Notes: a model not told the origin generated them from the sequence alone. 64,000 nt of DNA from Sepiola atlantica (GCA_963556195.1 OY744519.1:29664397-29728396), one strand, 5' to 3'; numbered from the stretch's first letter, positions 34,137 through 44,824 are shown. Numbers and translations are program-made.

Positions 34137-35170
34137 AATACCTTTTTTCGGTTTTAAATTTAAATTAGAATTCAAATCTAATACAATTCAGTGGATATTC
34201 AATTATTACATTTTTATCCTAATTTCAATTTAAAAATAAAAATAAAATAATTTTATCTAACTTTATTCATAAATAATTTTTAAAAAATAACTCATTATAT
34301 TAAACCCTAAACAGAAATAATAAATAAATGTGTCAAAATAATATTAAATGGAATATATAAATATAAAAAATATACTTACAATTATTGTCACAGCCAGAAA
34401 GTCATTTTTGTAAGAAAATTAAAGCTTTTTACAATATTTTTATTATTTTGATATGTGTTATGCGATTACTGCTGTTAATTTCAGTTTTTTTTTTATGTGT
34501 ACTTGAATTAAAATAAATATTAAAATAATTCTAAAATATTAATTGTCGGGCGTATATTTATTTATTCATAAAAACGTTGTTGTCGTGGAGTGGTTGTTAC
34601 CAGTTGGAGTTCAAATAACCATTTTTTTTTTTTTTTTTTGCAAGCGCGCACCGACCCTTTTTTCCCCCCGACAAATACTGCTACCGATTTATGAATGATA
34701 TAAAAATGAAAACATCGCTTTTATCCGATGTTTTATTGCGGTTTTGTCCTCTTTTGTCTTCGCTAAAATATTAAAAATGCTCCAGTAAGATATGAATAAT
34801 AATAGCAATGCTCGCGAACAAGAAGGTCCTATAGTAGTGACATCATTGCGTTCTGTTACTCGACCATTTTTGATATGGATAGAACTTATTATCATTTCTC
34901 ACGTTTTCTTTTTCTTGTTGTGCAATGTTCGGCTGCTCTTTCGTTCGTTGTTGTTCGTTGATCCGTGTAGATTTAAAATCCTTTCTGTGTGTTTGTTGAT
35001 CCGTGTCTTGCTTTCTTTTTCGGGCTTTGCAGCCCATTCATTCATTTATTTCGGCGAACGTTCCTTTTTTTTAATAAAATGAATGAATGAATGGACGAGA
35101 AGCAATGCGATTCGGGGGAGGGGGTAGTAGCCCCCACAATCGATGTCGACAGCCTCCCCACAGTCTCGAG
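34137..35170. other. Unassigned AT-rich DNA
   Basis: A T-run occurs near 34622-34639. Open frames of 60-100 codons on both strands have no recognisable domain. Confidence 0.4.
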
Positions 35171-35179
35171 TCTGTTCTC

Positions 35180-35943
35180 ATCCAGCTGAAAGAAAGGAGG
35201 GGAGGGGGTAAGAGAAAGGATCGATAAAGAAAGAAAGGGAGGGAATAAAGAAAAGGGAAGAAGAGGGGGAGAAAAGATAAGATAAAGGGAAGGAGGAAGG
35301 TGAGAAGAAAGGAAATTGAAAAAGAAATAAAAGAAAAGGACAGGAATGAGAAGAAAGAAGGAAAGGAAAAGAAGGGAGTAAAGAAATACGGAAATGGAAA
35401 ATAGAAAAGGGACGAAGAAAAAAAGAGAGCAAAAAAGAATAGAAAGCAACAAAGAAAGAAATAAAATAGATAAAAGAAATGGAAGAAGGAAAGGGGGAAG
35501 AAAAAAGAGAGTAAAAACAAAGGGAGAAAGAGAGAATAGAGATAGACAAATAAAGAAAGAAAGAAATAAAGAAAGAGAAAAAAGATAGTAAAAAGAAAGG
35601 GATAAAGAAAGAGAGAAAATAAAAAAGAAAGAGATAATAGAAACGGACAAAGAAAGAAGAAAAGAAATAAGGAAAAGGAGACTAGAAAAAGTAAAAATGA
35701 AAAAAGAGAGGAAAGAAAGGGAAAAAGAAAGAAAGAGTAAAAAGCCAATGAAAGAAAAGACAACGAAACGTGAATAAAGAATGAAAGTAAGGGGGGGGGG
35801 GGGTGCACGGAAGAAAGAAATAATAAAAAAAAAACGAAACGAAATTAATAAGGAAAGAAAAAAAAGACGTAAAAAGACAATTTTTTTTAAAAGGCCGAAA
35901 GAAAAAGATAGTAAAGAAAGAAGAGGAGAACATTTTTTAAAGC
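35180..35943. repeat. GA-rich low-complexity tract, left part
   Basis: Almost pure purine sequence (GAAAGA, GGGAAA) over about 750 bp. The complementary strand gives long Phe/Leu/Ser-rich open frames (up to 245 codons), which are translations of low-complexity DNA. A G12 run occurs near 35791. Confidence 0.9.
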
Positions 35944-36834
35944 TTTTTTTACTTTAGGGTGACAATTTTTCACATCAAGGGAGATAACTTATCTAAACCG
36001 GGAGGTGACAGTGGCTAAGTGGTTAACGACATGGACTGACAATCTGGGTGTGCCAAGTTCGAATCCAGTTCGTTCCACAGAAACACTTTTACTTGGGATG
36101 TTGGCAACCTCCACGTGGTCTCTCCTGTAAGTACCCGATGTCTTTCTAGAAATAATTCTAACTAGAAAGATATCGGGGAAACCATTGCTAAACAACAGAA
36201 TCATCTGAGTCATAAGAAATGAATGAATGACTTCTCTCAACCTACGCCTACGGCATTTCTATCTACATCCATCTATATTATTTGGGTTTTTTTTGTCAAA
36301 ACCTTGGGTATTTCGCATGCTCCACACTTACTAGAATTACTTAGTAAAGCTGCGATATAGACTTCATTTTTCCATTAGTTTGGTACAAGCGAAAACAAAA
36401 AAGTCCAATTTAAATCTTTAATTTCGACTGGAGAGAATATATGGTCCACAATATATTCCTTAGTGGTACAAGGTCGTTCTAAGTGTGACATTTTGTTTAT
36501 TATTATTCTTATTTATGAATCCCCAAAAGTATTAAATTCCAAAATAGCCAATGAAATTGCATTTTTAGTGTTGTTTTCTTTTATTTCTTCCAATGGAAAA
36601 GTTGTTTTCCTTTAGCTAGCCAATAAAATTGTGCTTTCTTCACTTCCATTTCAAAACTAATAAAAAAAATGTTTGCTGTTTTTGTAAATAAAAATCAAAA
36701 GCTGAAACAATTCTTTGTTAAAATCATTTGGTGACAACAAAAAAATCATTTGGTGACAACAAAAAAATCTAAAAAATAAGTTGAGGTAAATTATCTCCCT
36801 TGATAGGACAATTTGCCACCTTAAAGTAAAAAAG
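35944..36834. mobile_element. Element with inverted ends of about 50 bp that splits a GA-rich tract
   Basis: The left end (35944-35996: TTTACTTTAGGGTGACAA, ATCAAGGGAGATAACTTAT) is inverted at the right end (36778-36834: AAATTATCTCCCTTGATAGG, TTGCCACCTTAAAGTAAA). The GA-rich tract continues on both sides, so the element seems to have inserted into it. A tRNA-derived SINE lies inside (35999-36240). Two copies of CATTTGGTGACAACAAAAAA occur near the right end. No transposase is visible. Confidence 0.65.
35999..36240 (+). mobile_element. tRNA-derived SINE
   Basis: The head has a pol III A box (TGGCTAAGTGG, 36012-36022) and a B box (AGTTCGAATCC, 36057-36067) at tRNA-like spacing. A non-tRNA body follows, with an internal inverted repeat (TCTTTCTAGAAATAATT and AACTAGAAAGATATC). 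A 5' fragment of a similar head lies at 40181-40236. It is nested in the element at 35944. Confidence 0.8.
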
Positions 36835-37510
36835 AGTCAAAGAAAAAAAGAAAATCAGAATGTGAGAAAAGAAAAGAAAGGAAGGAAGGGTCGTCGGCAG
36901 GAAAAAAGAAAAGGAGAGGAAAGAAAGAACTGGAGAGAAGAAGAAGAAATGACAGAAAAGAAAATGACAATGAAAAAAAGAAAGACAGTAGGAAAGAAAG
37001 AAGAAAGAGAATAAAGAAGAAAAAAAGAAAAGGGGGAGTGAATAAAGGATAAAAAAAAGGAAAAATAAAATAATACAAAAGAAAAAGGAAAGGGGTATAT
37101 GAGAAAAGAAACGAAATTAACAAAGAAATAAAAAGACAAAGAAAGAACAAATGGAAAAAAAGACGAAAAGGGAGAATAAAAAAGCTAGAAAGAAAAAGAG
37201 AGTAAAGAAAAAAGGACGGAAACGGACAAAGAAATAAAGTGAAGAAGAATGGAAGAAAGAAAAGAAAAAATAGAGGGAAGAAAGAAAAGAAGAAAAGAAT
37301 ACAGACAAAAAGGGAGAGGGGGACACCAAAAGAAAGAAAGGGAAAAAGACGAGAAAAATAAAGAAGAAAGAGGGAAAAGAAAGGGGACCAATAATGAAAG
37401 AAAGGGAGAAAAGTAATAAAACACCGAAAAGCATGAAGAAAATAAATTGAAAAAAGAAGAAAAAATGTAAGAGAAACGAAAGAAAAAGAGGAAAGAGAAA
37501 CATTCGACTT
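36835..37510. repeat. GA-rich low-complexity tract, right part
   Basis: Continuation of the purine-rich tract. The minus strand again gives hydrophobic open frames (up to 152 codons) that I do not consider genes. Confidence 0.9.
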
Positions 37511-38914
37511 TTCTCACGTCTACTTTCACTTTTACTTTCACTTCTCAGCAAGGGAATTGTTTTTACCTCTACCAAGGAGGTTATGTTTTCGGTTGAGTTT
37601 GTGTGTCACTGTTTGTTTGTATACAGCCTAACGTCAACATTATTTGGCCAATCGTCACCAAACTTGATCAAAGTATCGGCCATGGTCTAATATAGAATTG
37701 CTTTAATTTTAGGATATTTAAGTCAAAGGTAAAAATCACACTTTTGCCGATAACTTTGGTTCTGTTCATCGTCAAGACTCGCCACTTGGCTCTTCCACAT
37801 CTTATATGACCTTGACCTTTTATAAGATAATGAAAAGTGACAAAAATAAATCGTGGACGAGTCCATTGTGGGTGGGACGTCGATAAAGAAAGAAAGCGAC
37901 TTGATAACTGTTAAAAAGGAGAAGGTTCTGCAGTGCAAGCGAGACTTGAAAGGCGGCGGTTTCAGAAACGCAAAGAGCCGGAGCGCTTGGTGATCAGAGT
38001 ATCGAAGTACCGGAAGAATGAGAGTTTACCGATGCTTATGGCACCGATGAAGCTTTATTGGCTATGGTACCCAAGCCCGTCTTGCTGTTAGGCTTCCGTG
38101 TCCGCTGACTGAAAATGCGACTGATAAGCAAATTGTGACTTGTATTTTATCAAACAGACAATTGGAAGTGCTTGTGGAACAATTGCTTCAGTTCATGCTC
38201 GGATAGACAATGCAGAGCAAATTGCTTTCCAATCGCATGTATATATGAACAAGTTACTAGTGGAAACCCAGTCTGTGACCTCAGTGAAAAAAAGACTTTC
38301 ATGAGACAAAAGTATGTCAAATAATTTTGTTTTATATGTGTGTGCGTAGCCGGCGTAAACCATCTGGTGATGGGAAATAAAGAAAACTAAAGTTCTTTGT
38401 CATTCTTGTTGGATCTTATCGGGTACCCTGAAAGAACAGGTAATGCAACACTTTGACCGATTTTTCCAAATTTTCCAAACTTTCAGCCTGATCAGATAAA
38501 TAGTTTTTGAGTTATCAACGTTTCCATGTCATCACTTCGTGAATACTTCATACAATATAGAGAAGTAAGGCTCAGATAAGACTTTTGGCTCATTCTTACA
38601 TTTTTAGGCAGAAGTATGCAGTTTCCCGACTGACCTATAATCTAATTTTAATTTCCACAAGTTGAAGTACCCATCTAGGTCAGGTACAGATGTCATGGTT
38701 TAATGTTAAGCATTCCGAAACATCCATTAATATCTGTAACAATCTCTACACCTTCATGGACCACTAAATGTATAATTTTATATTTGGCGAACTGCTAATA
38801 AAAATTTAGAGAGAGTAAAAAAGCTAAATACATTCATCTAAATGTATAAATGCGAAAGAATTTTTTCATTTATGACTCCTTTATTACCATCAAAACGGCT
38901 TACTATTATTTAAA
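37511..38914. other. Unassigned DNA with a dispersed-repeat start
   Basis: Near 37560-37700 the sequence ACCAAGGAGGTTATGTTTTC and later GGCCAATCGTCACCAAACTT resembles a repeat that is widespread in marine invertebrates. The remaining sequence has no domain that I can recognise. Confidence 0.4.
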
Positions 38915-38929
38915 TCAATAATACAACAT
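38915..38929 (+). repeat. Target-site duplication, left
   Basis: TCAATAATACAACAT is repeated exactly at 39269-39283, flanking U2-headed SINE copy B. Confidence 0.9.
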
Positions 38930-39268
38930 TTTATTTACCTCCCCAGGAGGTTAGGCACAAGGCCAGTTTTATCGTACTCCCACAAGGTAAGATGTGACCC
39001 AAGGTCGGGTCGGGAAAGTGGGACTTGAAAAGCCAGCGCCCGAGAAGGTGAGCACTCTGGCCATTAAAAATTGCCTGGGCAGCCCCGTTGGCATTCCCCG
39101 GTAGGGGCGCCCCAGGCAGTAAGCAATAAACTTACTCCTCCTCAAAGAGGGGAGGCGAAGCCTGGGCGGGTGGACCTCCTAGAACTGCACAGGACAGACC
39201 CATAGACCGGCGTAAATCAAGACAATACCAAGTCTATGGGATGTAGTATCCATCGGAACAAAGGCCGA
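38930..39268 (-). mobile_element. U2-snRNA-headed SINE, copy B, with 15-bp target duplication
   Basis: On the minus strand it begins TCGGCCTTTGTTCCGATGG. This is the start of U2 (CGGCCTTT) joined directly to GTTC at about U2 position 44, then the same body as copy A, so most of the U2 head is internally deleted. The body (GGTCCACC, CTTCGCCTCCCC, GGGCAGCCCC, TTTTCAAG) and tail (GGCCTTGTGCCTAACCTCC, GGTAAATAAA) match copy A closely. Exact 15-bp direct repeats flank it, the hallmark of LINE-mediated retroposition. Confidence 0.88.
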
Positions 39269-39283
39269 TCAATAATACAACAT
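39269..39283 (+). repeat. Target-site duplication, right
   Basis: Exact second copy of the 15 bases at 38915-38929. Confidence 0.9.
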
Positions 39284-39641
39284 AAAAATTTGAAATACTC
39301 TATTTATAGTACTGAGGAAACCCCATAGACGTTCATATAACTGTCAAATTGGCATAACTACTTTTTAAACAGATTATAATAAATTAATGTTTAGTGTTAT
39401 TGATTTGTAATTTTATTGTGTTATTTTTCCTATATATCTGCAATAGTTTTGTCGATATAAACAGTAATTAAAGTAATTTAGTAATTAAAATTTTTAAAAA
39501 CTTTCTTAAAATATGCTCATTAATTATCAAGGGAGATAATTTAAATGAAACTAATATGTCTTAGGCAGCTAGAAGGATATACCGATGAAGCATAAGAGTT
39601 CACAGAGAGGAGAGGTTACTGTTTTCTCTCCACCCCTCCCT

Positions 39642-39644
<3 letters not shown>
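39284..39644. other. Unassigned AT-rich DNA
   Basis: There is no gene. TATCAAGGGAGATAA lies near 39526. Confidence 0.4.

Positions 39645-39711
<67 letters not shown>
39645..39711. repeat. (CT)n microsatellite
   Basis: A pure CT run of about 30 units immediately left of an inverted repeat. Confidence 0.95.
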
Positions 39712-39713
<2 letters not shown>

Positions 39714-39795
39714 GAAGGGGCTCTTTTAAAAACAATAAAAAAAGAAAATTTGGCGTCGTTCTTACTCCCTCTCCTTTCTCTTCTCTTTCTCACGC

Positions 39796-39842
<47 letters not shown>

Positions 39843-39888
39843 AGCGACGCCAAATTTTATATGTATTGTTTTAAGAGCCCTCTCCACA
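39712..39888. mobile_element. Foldback element with (CT)n loop
   Basis: The arms GGGGCTCTTTTAAAAACAAT, AAATTTGGCGTCG (39717-39760) and CGACGCCAAATTT, TATTGTTTTAAGAGCCCTCT (39844-39886) are inverted. The loop between them is a second CT-rich tract (39768-39841). Confidence 0.6.
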
Positions 39889-40180
39889 CACCTCATCGCT
39901 CAGGCGAATTAATTTCTTCTTTCTTTTCATTTCTTTGGTCCTATTTAAAAGATAAATAAATTTGTCAAAACTACTTAAATGTTATCTATTGAGATGAATA
40001 AATGTGAAAGCTTTTGTCTTGTGTTTACAAGAAACTTAACAATTAAATGTCTATTATTTAAAATGTTGGCTTCAAGTAGTTCACTTTACAAAGAGATAGC
40101 AAGCTGACAAATAATGAGAAAACTTTTTTATTACTATAAAATGTATCCATCAAAGTAACAAAATTATAGTGTAATTATTA

Positions 40181-40236
40181 GGAGGTGGCGGTGGCGGTGG
40201 CTAAGTGGTTAACGACATCGAGTGACAACCTGACAT
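40181..40236 (+). mobile_element. tRNA-SINE head fragment
   Basis: GGTGGCTAAGTGGTTAACGA (A box) matches the SINE at 35999. The B box and body are missing; gypsy-like sequence follows directly. Confidence 0.65.
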
Positions 40237-40556
40237 GAATCTAATCACATGCTCCAGCTAGGTATTATTCGTCCCTCATCTAGCCCTTGGGCATCCCCTT
40301 TACATATGGTTCCAAAGCGTTCTAGGGATTGGTGTCCTGATCATTACCCTATCCCCTACATTCAAGATTTTGCTTCATCTTTGCACAGTTGTAAAATCTT
40401 TTCAAAATTAGATCTTATGAAGTCTTACAAATAAATACTGCAGATATTCTTAAGACTGCTGTTACCTCCCCTTTCAAGCATTTGAATTTTGAACTATGGC
40501 ATTCGGCTTACGTAATGCAGCTTGCACTTTTCAGCGTTTTATGGAGGAAGTAGTTT
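40237..40556 (+). pseudogene. Ty3/gypsy reverse transcriptase fragment
   Basis: One frame reads LQLGIIRPSSSPWASPLHMV, the classic start of the gypsy RT fingers. It continues with RDWCPDHYPIPYIQDFASSL and KIFSKLDLMKSYK (motif A region, with the catalytic Asp in KLDL), then a stop. After frameshifts FGLRNAACTFQRFMEEVV appears (motif B region). The segment after DWRP-type residues that normally contains the CGDYRxLN block is deleted, and at least three frame breaks occur. The motif with the two further catalytic Asp residues is absent. Confidence 0.85.
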
Positions 40557-41022
40557 GTGAAAGTTGAACACGCGCACACAAGAAAAAATCAAAAGTCCGA
40601 CTCTCGAATTGTATTAACAATTCTCAAAAACATGAATCTCGTCAATCGAGTAACCTGACACAAACGACGCCAACTCAATCTTTTTTCTTTTTCTCTCACT
40701 GAACACTCGACGTGGTCCCAACACGTCACGTCAACTTTTTTTCTCTCCACCAGAAGGAAAGTTCCTCCTTTTTTTTATCTCAACGAGAATTTGCCCATGC
40801 AAAACAATGCTCATTTGCATAAGTGAACTCTCGTCATCGCACAAAAATTACATGATTCTATTTTGTAAGCAGAACGCTCTGGGTTCAATCTCCGATGGAC
40901 GACACACGGTGTGACTCTCACTCTTTTTTCTTGTGGACCCGCATGGTGGCTGCTACACTCACTCTGGTCTCTTGATAATACATGATGCAGGGTGGTGGTG
41001 GCTTTTTGATTCGTGCACTTCT
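40557..41022. other. Unassigned spacer between gypsy-type remnants
   Basis: T- and C-rich sequence. GGGTTCAATCTCCG near 40883 resembles a pol III B box, but no A box is found at the right distance. It could contain an LTR, but I see no matching copy. Confidence 0.35.
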
Positions 41023-42310
41023 TCAAAATGGGACATGCACCTCAGTTTCTATTTCTGAATCGCCGGACAAAGTTTCTACTTTCGTATCGTTTGAAGTTTC
41101 TGCTTTCGAATTCGCGGCTCCATTCTCACGAGGATCACTGACGCTACCCATTAATAGTTCAGCGCCAGGCGACTCATTACTTTCCGCATCATTTTCACCA
41201 GTAGTTGAATGGTCTGTCTCCAAAACAGAGCGGAGATCGCATATGTGACGTGGGATTCCATTAACCAGGACATATTGCTGACTGACCACACCAGTACCTC
41301 GCCCCAGTTTAAATTTGGTAGTACATCGACAGCCTGGCAGTTTTACCCAGACATGATCTCCCGCATCATATGGCCCATCCATCTTCATGTCGTCAAGTGA
41401 CTTCACAAGGTCGATTCTTTTTACCCGAACCTGGAACGTGTAGATGGAATTTGCAGGTATGCCATCCTTCAGTGTAACATTGTACCAGTATGTTGTTTCC
41501 ACAATAGAGCAGTTCTTCCCGGCAGCAATCCTCTTCATGCTGTTGTGGCTTCTTTCTGTGATGCCATTGCCTGATGGTATGTATGCGCATCGCAGTCGCA
41601 ATTGAAATCCCCATTCACACAAAACTTTCTGACTTGCTGGCTGCAAAAGGCTCGGTCGTTATCAGCCAAAATCTCATGCGGTGCTCCCCTTTCGTAAAAG
41701 ACGGACAATAGTGGTCGAATAATGCTTGCCGAGTTTTGTCGGGTGGGTCCATAAACGGAAAAACGGGTGGGTCCGCAGTCGATGAGAGTAAGAAAGTTGT
41801 TGCAATTATAATGGGTTATATCCTTCTAACCCTTTGCCATGCATCACTTGCTTCCAGTCCTTTTCGCCACCGCGCTGGGGCTGAGTCAATTAACTGGCAC
41901 ATCTCCCAGTGCTTGATGGCTTGTCTGACCGCTGATTTGGCCACTGTTGAGAGTTTTCTTGATGCCTGGATGTCCGCTCTGCATGTGGATGTCTTCTATC
42001 TGCTTCTGGTTCGTCGCACTCACTGTAGCAGCGCATATTTAACCAATGGACTCGGCACCCAGTTTTATGGCATTGTACCATTTGCGAGGCACTCGTGTCA
42101 GCTGATCGACAAAGTTGCAGTATGATGGGACCAATGTTACATTGACTACCAGATCATACTCAGAGACTAAACTCTTTAAGGTATCTATACTTCGTCTTGT
42201 CAGTATCTCGCTTGCTGCCTTGATGTTATTCTTGCTTTCTCAGTCAGCATGTCAGACACCCAGTAATGTCTATTACTGGGTGTCTGACACACTGACCGAG
42301 AAAGCATAGG
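41023..42310 (-). pseudogene. Ty3/gypsy RNase H end and integrase, frameshifted
   Basis: On the minus strand the order is: RSIDTLKSLVSEYDL and QLTRVPRKWYNAIKLGAE (end of RNase H and linker); IEDIHMQSGHPGIKKTL then MCQLID (HHCC zinc domain); LTLIDCGPTRFSVYGPTR (first catalytic Asp); ADNDRAFCSQQVRKFCV (second Asp). The final frame (41646-41023) has AYIPSGNGITERSHNSMKRI with the catalytic Glu, then a C-terminal domain (GPYDAGDHVWVKLPG, GIPRHICDLR) and an acidic tail. Stops and frameshifts interrupt the upstream part, but the last 207 codons are open. It is oriented opposite to the RT fragment at 40237, so the two either come from different insertions or from a rearranged one. Confidence 0.88.
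42246..42294. repeat. Perfect hairpin inside the gypsy remnant
   Basis: GTCAGACACCCAGTAAT (42252) and ATTACTGGGTGTCTGAC (to 42288) form a 17-bp perfect stem, extended by TCAGCAT-type flanks, around a GTCT loop. Confidence 0.85.
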
Positions 42311-42385
42311 GAATCGGTATGCAGGTGAAACCTCTTTGCTTGCCACTGTAGTGCTAGGTTAATGCCTTTCATAACAGCATCTAAC

Positions 42386-42386
<1 letters not shown>

Positions 42387-42480
<94 letters not shown>
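42387..42480. repeat. (ATT)n microsatellite
   Basis: An ATT run of about 31 units with one ATC interruption. Confidence 0.95.
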
Positions 42481-42602
42481 GACGTACCCGTTTGGTCACA
42501 ACCACTACAACTATTTGTTCCACTTTCCTTTCATTTGAAAATTCATAAACTGTGATATATCTATCACTACTACTATTATTTTTATTATTACTTACTTGAA
42601 CT

Positions 42603-42690
42603 TCTCACACAAGCCGTTACCAGTGATTTCACCTGATAATAACCAGTGACTTTCCCTGGAATCTAAGTGATAACAAGTCTCCTTAATATT
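42603..42690. repeat. Dispersed repeat D, copy 3
   Basis: CCAGTGATTTCACCTGATAA, CCAGTGACTTTCCCTGGAAT and AACAAGTCTCCTTAATATTA match 43826-43915 and 30061-30350. Confidence 0.55.
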
Positions 42691-42864
42691 ACATGACTTG
42701 TCATTTCATTCGATTATTATTGTAACTCCTTTTGTGACAGTATCGAACAACACCACGGACGTTAGAACCTAAGATACAGCACTAGTATGAATGGAGAGAA
42801 GGAAAACCTTAAAATCACTCTGACGATATGTGAACAGCTGAGTAATAAAATCTCAAGTCCTCTT

Positions 42865-43265
42865 TACCAGACCCTAGGGGGGAAAAATAGAATTACTTCT
42901 CTAGTGGCAAAGGTAATTAAGATATTTTTTTATTGACACTTCTCAAATGTAGATGGAGCCTGATGACGGCCATAATTTGGTTGTCACAGACAAAGGAATT
43001 TTGTCAGTTGTTAGCCGGGAGTGCTTTTATGAATCCCCATAGGGAGAAATAAATTACTCTCTGAAGTAGATGGGGCCCCGGGGCCGAATTTGTTTTTCAG
43101 AGACAAAGGAGTAATACATCAGCTGTAAGATGGAAGTGCTTTTATGAACTGGATCAGCTGCCAGGATAAGGTTGCTTTTATAGAACCCCCTGGAGAGAAA
43201 TAAATTACTTCTCTGTGTAAGATAAGGCCATATTTGTTTTTCAGAGACAAAGGAAAATTCGGTTA
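42865..43265. repeat. Degenerate tandem repeat, about three units
   Basis: Three stretches share GAGTGCTTTTATGAA, GGGAGAAATAAATTACT, TTTGTTTTTCAGAGACAAAG and variants, with unit lengths of roughly 115-140 bp. No coding potential is visible. Confidence 0.55.
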
Positions 43266-43825
43266 GTGGGTCCCAATAAAAAGAGAAGACAGAACAGTTT
43301 TAGTCAGTTGGTGAGACGGTTAGGAGAGAACCGAATGAAAGGGCTCGCTTCTGTTCTCTCTCCCCCCCCCCTACAAAAACATCACATCAGTCTGTTTGTA
43401 TTCTTTTCTCGCCAGAACTTAGAACAGAATTTTTGCTGACAAACGAACAAGTCGCCTGAATTACTAGAGTCCGTCGGTCCAACAAAAAAAACACAGAGTT
43501 GCTTTGTAGACAAACAAGTGTAAATTATTTTTCTTTATTTTTTAAATAATTATTCTTCTAAAAAAAACACACCAGACCACGTCGTTACAAACTTAATTCC
43601 TTTTATTCAACTGTTACCAAATTGCTGATCCAACCCGGCTGATCGCTCACTGATCTAAACAAACACAATGTGGAAGTAAGTGATCGCTGGATCAGGCGTT
43701 TCTACATCTGCGACCTTCATTAGGGCGGCGACTTTTCCTGAGCAGTATCGGGTGACCCACCATACCTAGGAACGACCGAACTGGTGACGTCACAAAAGCT
43801 GGAGGAGTGGGGTACACCTTGAAGT
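43266..43825. other. Unassigned DNA
   Basis: There is a C-run at 43362-43370. Near 43639-43692, CCGGCTGATCGCTCACTGATC faces an imperfect inverted counterpart. No gene is recognised. Confidence 0.4.
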
Positions 43826-43915
43826 AATCATACCAGTCGTTGCCAGTGATTTCTCACCGATAATGATCGGTAGATTTTCCCGGAATTTGATTGAGAGCCA
43901 GTCTCCTTAATAATC
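43826..43915. repeat. Dispersed repeat D, copy 4
   Basis: AGTGATTTCTCACCGATAAT, TTTTCCCGGAATTTGATTGA and AGTCTCCTTAATAAT match the copy at 42603. Confidence 0.55.
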
Positions 43916-44074
43916 CAATGTTAGATAGTCGCACAGTCCGGGGCATGTATAATCCATTATACACACCCTTTCTTTTGAATGGAGGATTTATAGACACACG
44001 ATGCTTCTTTTTATTGAAGGATTTATTAGCTTCAAGACAGAGTGACAAATATGACTACGGAGAGCATACTATTC

Positions 44075-44217
44075 AAACAAAACCAAACAAAAACAAAAAA
44101 CAATTAAAAGAATTGTTTCAGGCATCAGAAAATAGGCACAAATTTTTTTGATTCTGATTACGATACGCCCCAAAAGTTCTGATTTTTCTGATTCCCGATT
44201 AATCGTCCCAACACTAG
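44075..44217. mobile_element. hAT-type MITE, one end only
   Basis: It ends ATTAATCGTCCCAACACTAG, a hAT-like terminus. The interior (AATTAAAAGAATTGTTTC, GGCACAAATTTTTT) matches the MITE at 47332-47788. The other end is missing. Confidence 0.6.
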
Positions 44218-44824
44218 TTAGGACATTATTAAAAGAAAGAAGGACAAAGTCTATCCATACAAAACGATTTATCTTTATTGACAACTTTGTTAAGATAACA
44301 AAAGATAAAGAGATCGTGAAGAATTGGTTTTTAAAGAGTCCAAGGAACGTTCTGAGTGAAAGAAGCTGTTTTATCTGTAAAGAGAAATGGAACAGATATG
44401 TTCATTTCGGCTGGCGAATTGTGCGTTTACGTGTGTGTAAATGGGATAGGCATGTAGATGTGTGCGTATATATTAGCGTGTCTGTTTTGTTAGTGAGAGA
44501 GTGTATGTACAAACTGTGTATATGCATTCGGTGTGTGTGTGTGATTCACTGGGTGTACAGAAGTTCATGTGTGTTTCTCATTGCGGTTGTCGAGGGCAGA
44601 ACAGGATACGTCAGTGTTTTTGAAAGAATCAATGAAAGTGGTTGGGTTAATAAATGTAGAACAGTTAAGGTAGCAGGGGCAATTGACATGGAAAGACCAA
44701 GGAAAGCATAGAAGGAAGTGATTAGGATGGATTTTAGAAAAAGATAGGTTAGTTTGAAAGTCAATTTCTGAAAACTGCGCAATACATGCCAACAGGTAAA
44801 ACAGATGTTAAACCGAATATTCTA
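44218..44824. other. Unassigned DNA
   Basis: A 187-codon plus-strand frame (44148-44711) overlaps the hAT end and a (TG)-rich tract. Its composition (Arg, Cys, Val repeats from GTGTGT) argues against a gene. Confidence 0.4.

Noticed and set aside
35042..35933. Hydrophobic 245- and 202-codon minus-strand frames that look like multi-pass membrane proteins
   Set aside because: They are pyrimidine-rich readings of a GA-rich low-complexity tract, with Phe/Leu/Ser/Pro only and overlapping alternatives in all frames.
36821..37575. Similar hydrophobic minus-strand frames
   Set aside because: Same low-complexity origin as the tract at 35180.
40870..40900. tRNA gene or SINE B box (GGGTTCAATCTCCG)
   Set aside because: No A box or cloverleaf could be found around it.
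42959..42990. CTGATGA as a hammerhead core
   Set aside because: No GAAA follows at a suitable distance, and no helices form.
44148..44711. 187-codon plus-strand frame as a gene
   Set aside because: It starts in a hAT end and crosses a TG-rich tract; composition follows the repeats, and no domain is visible.
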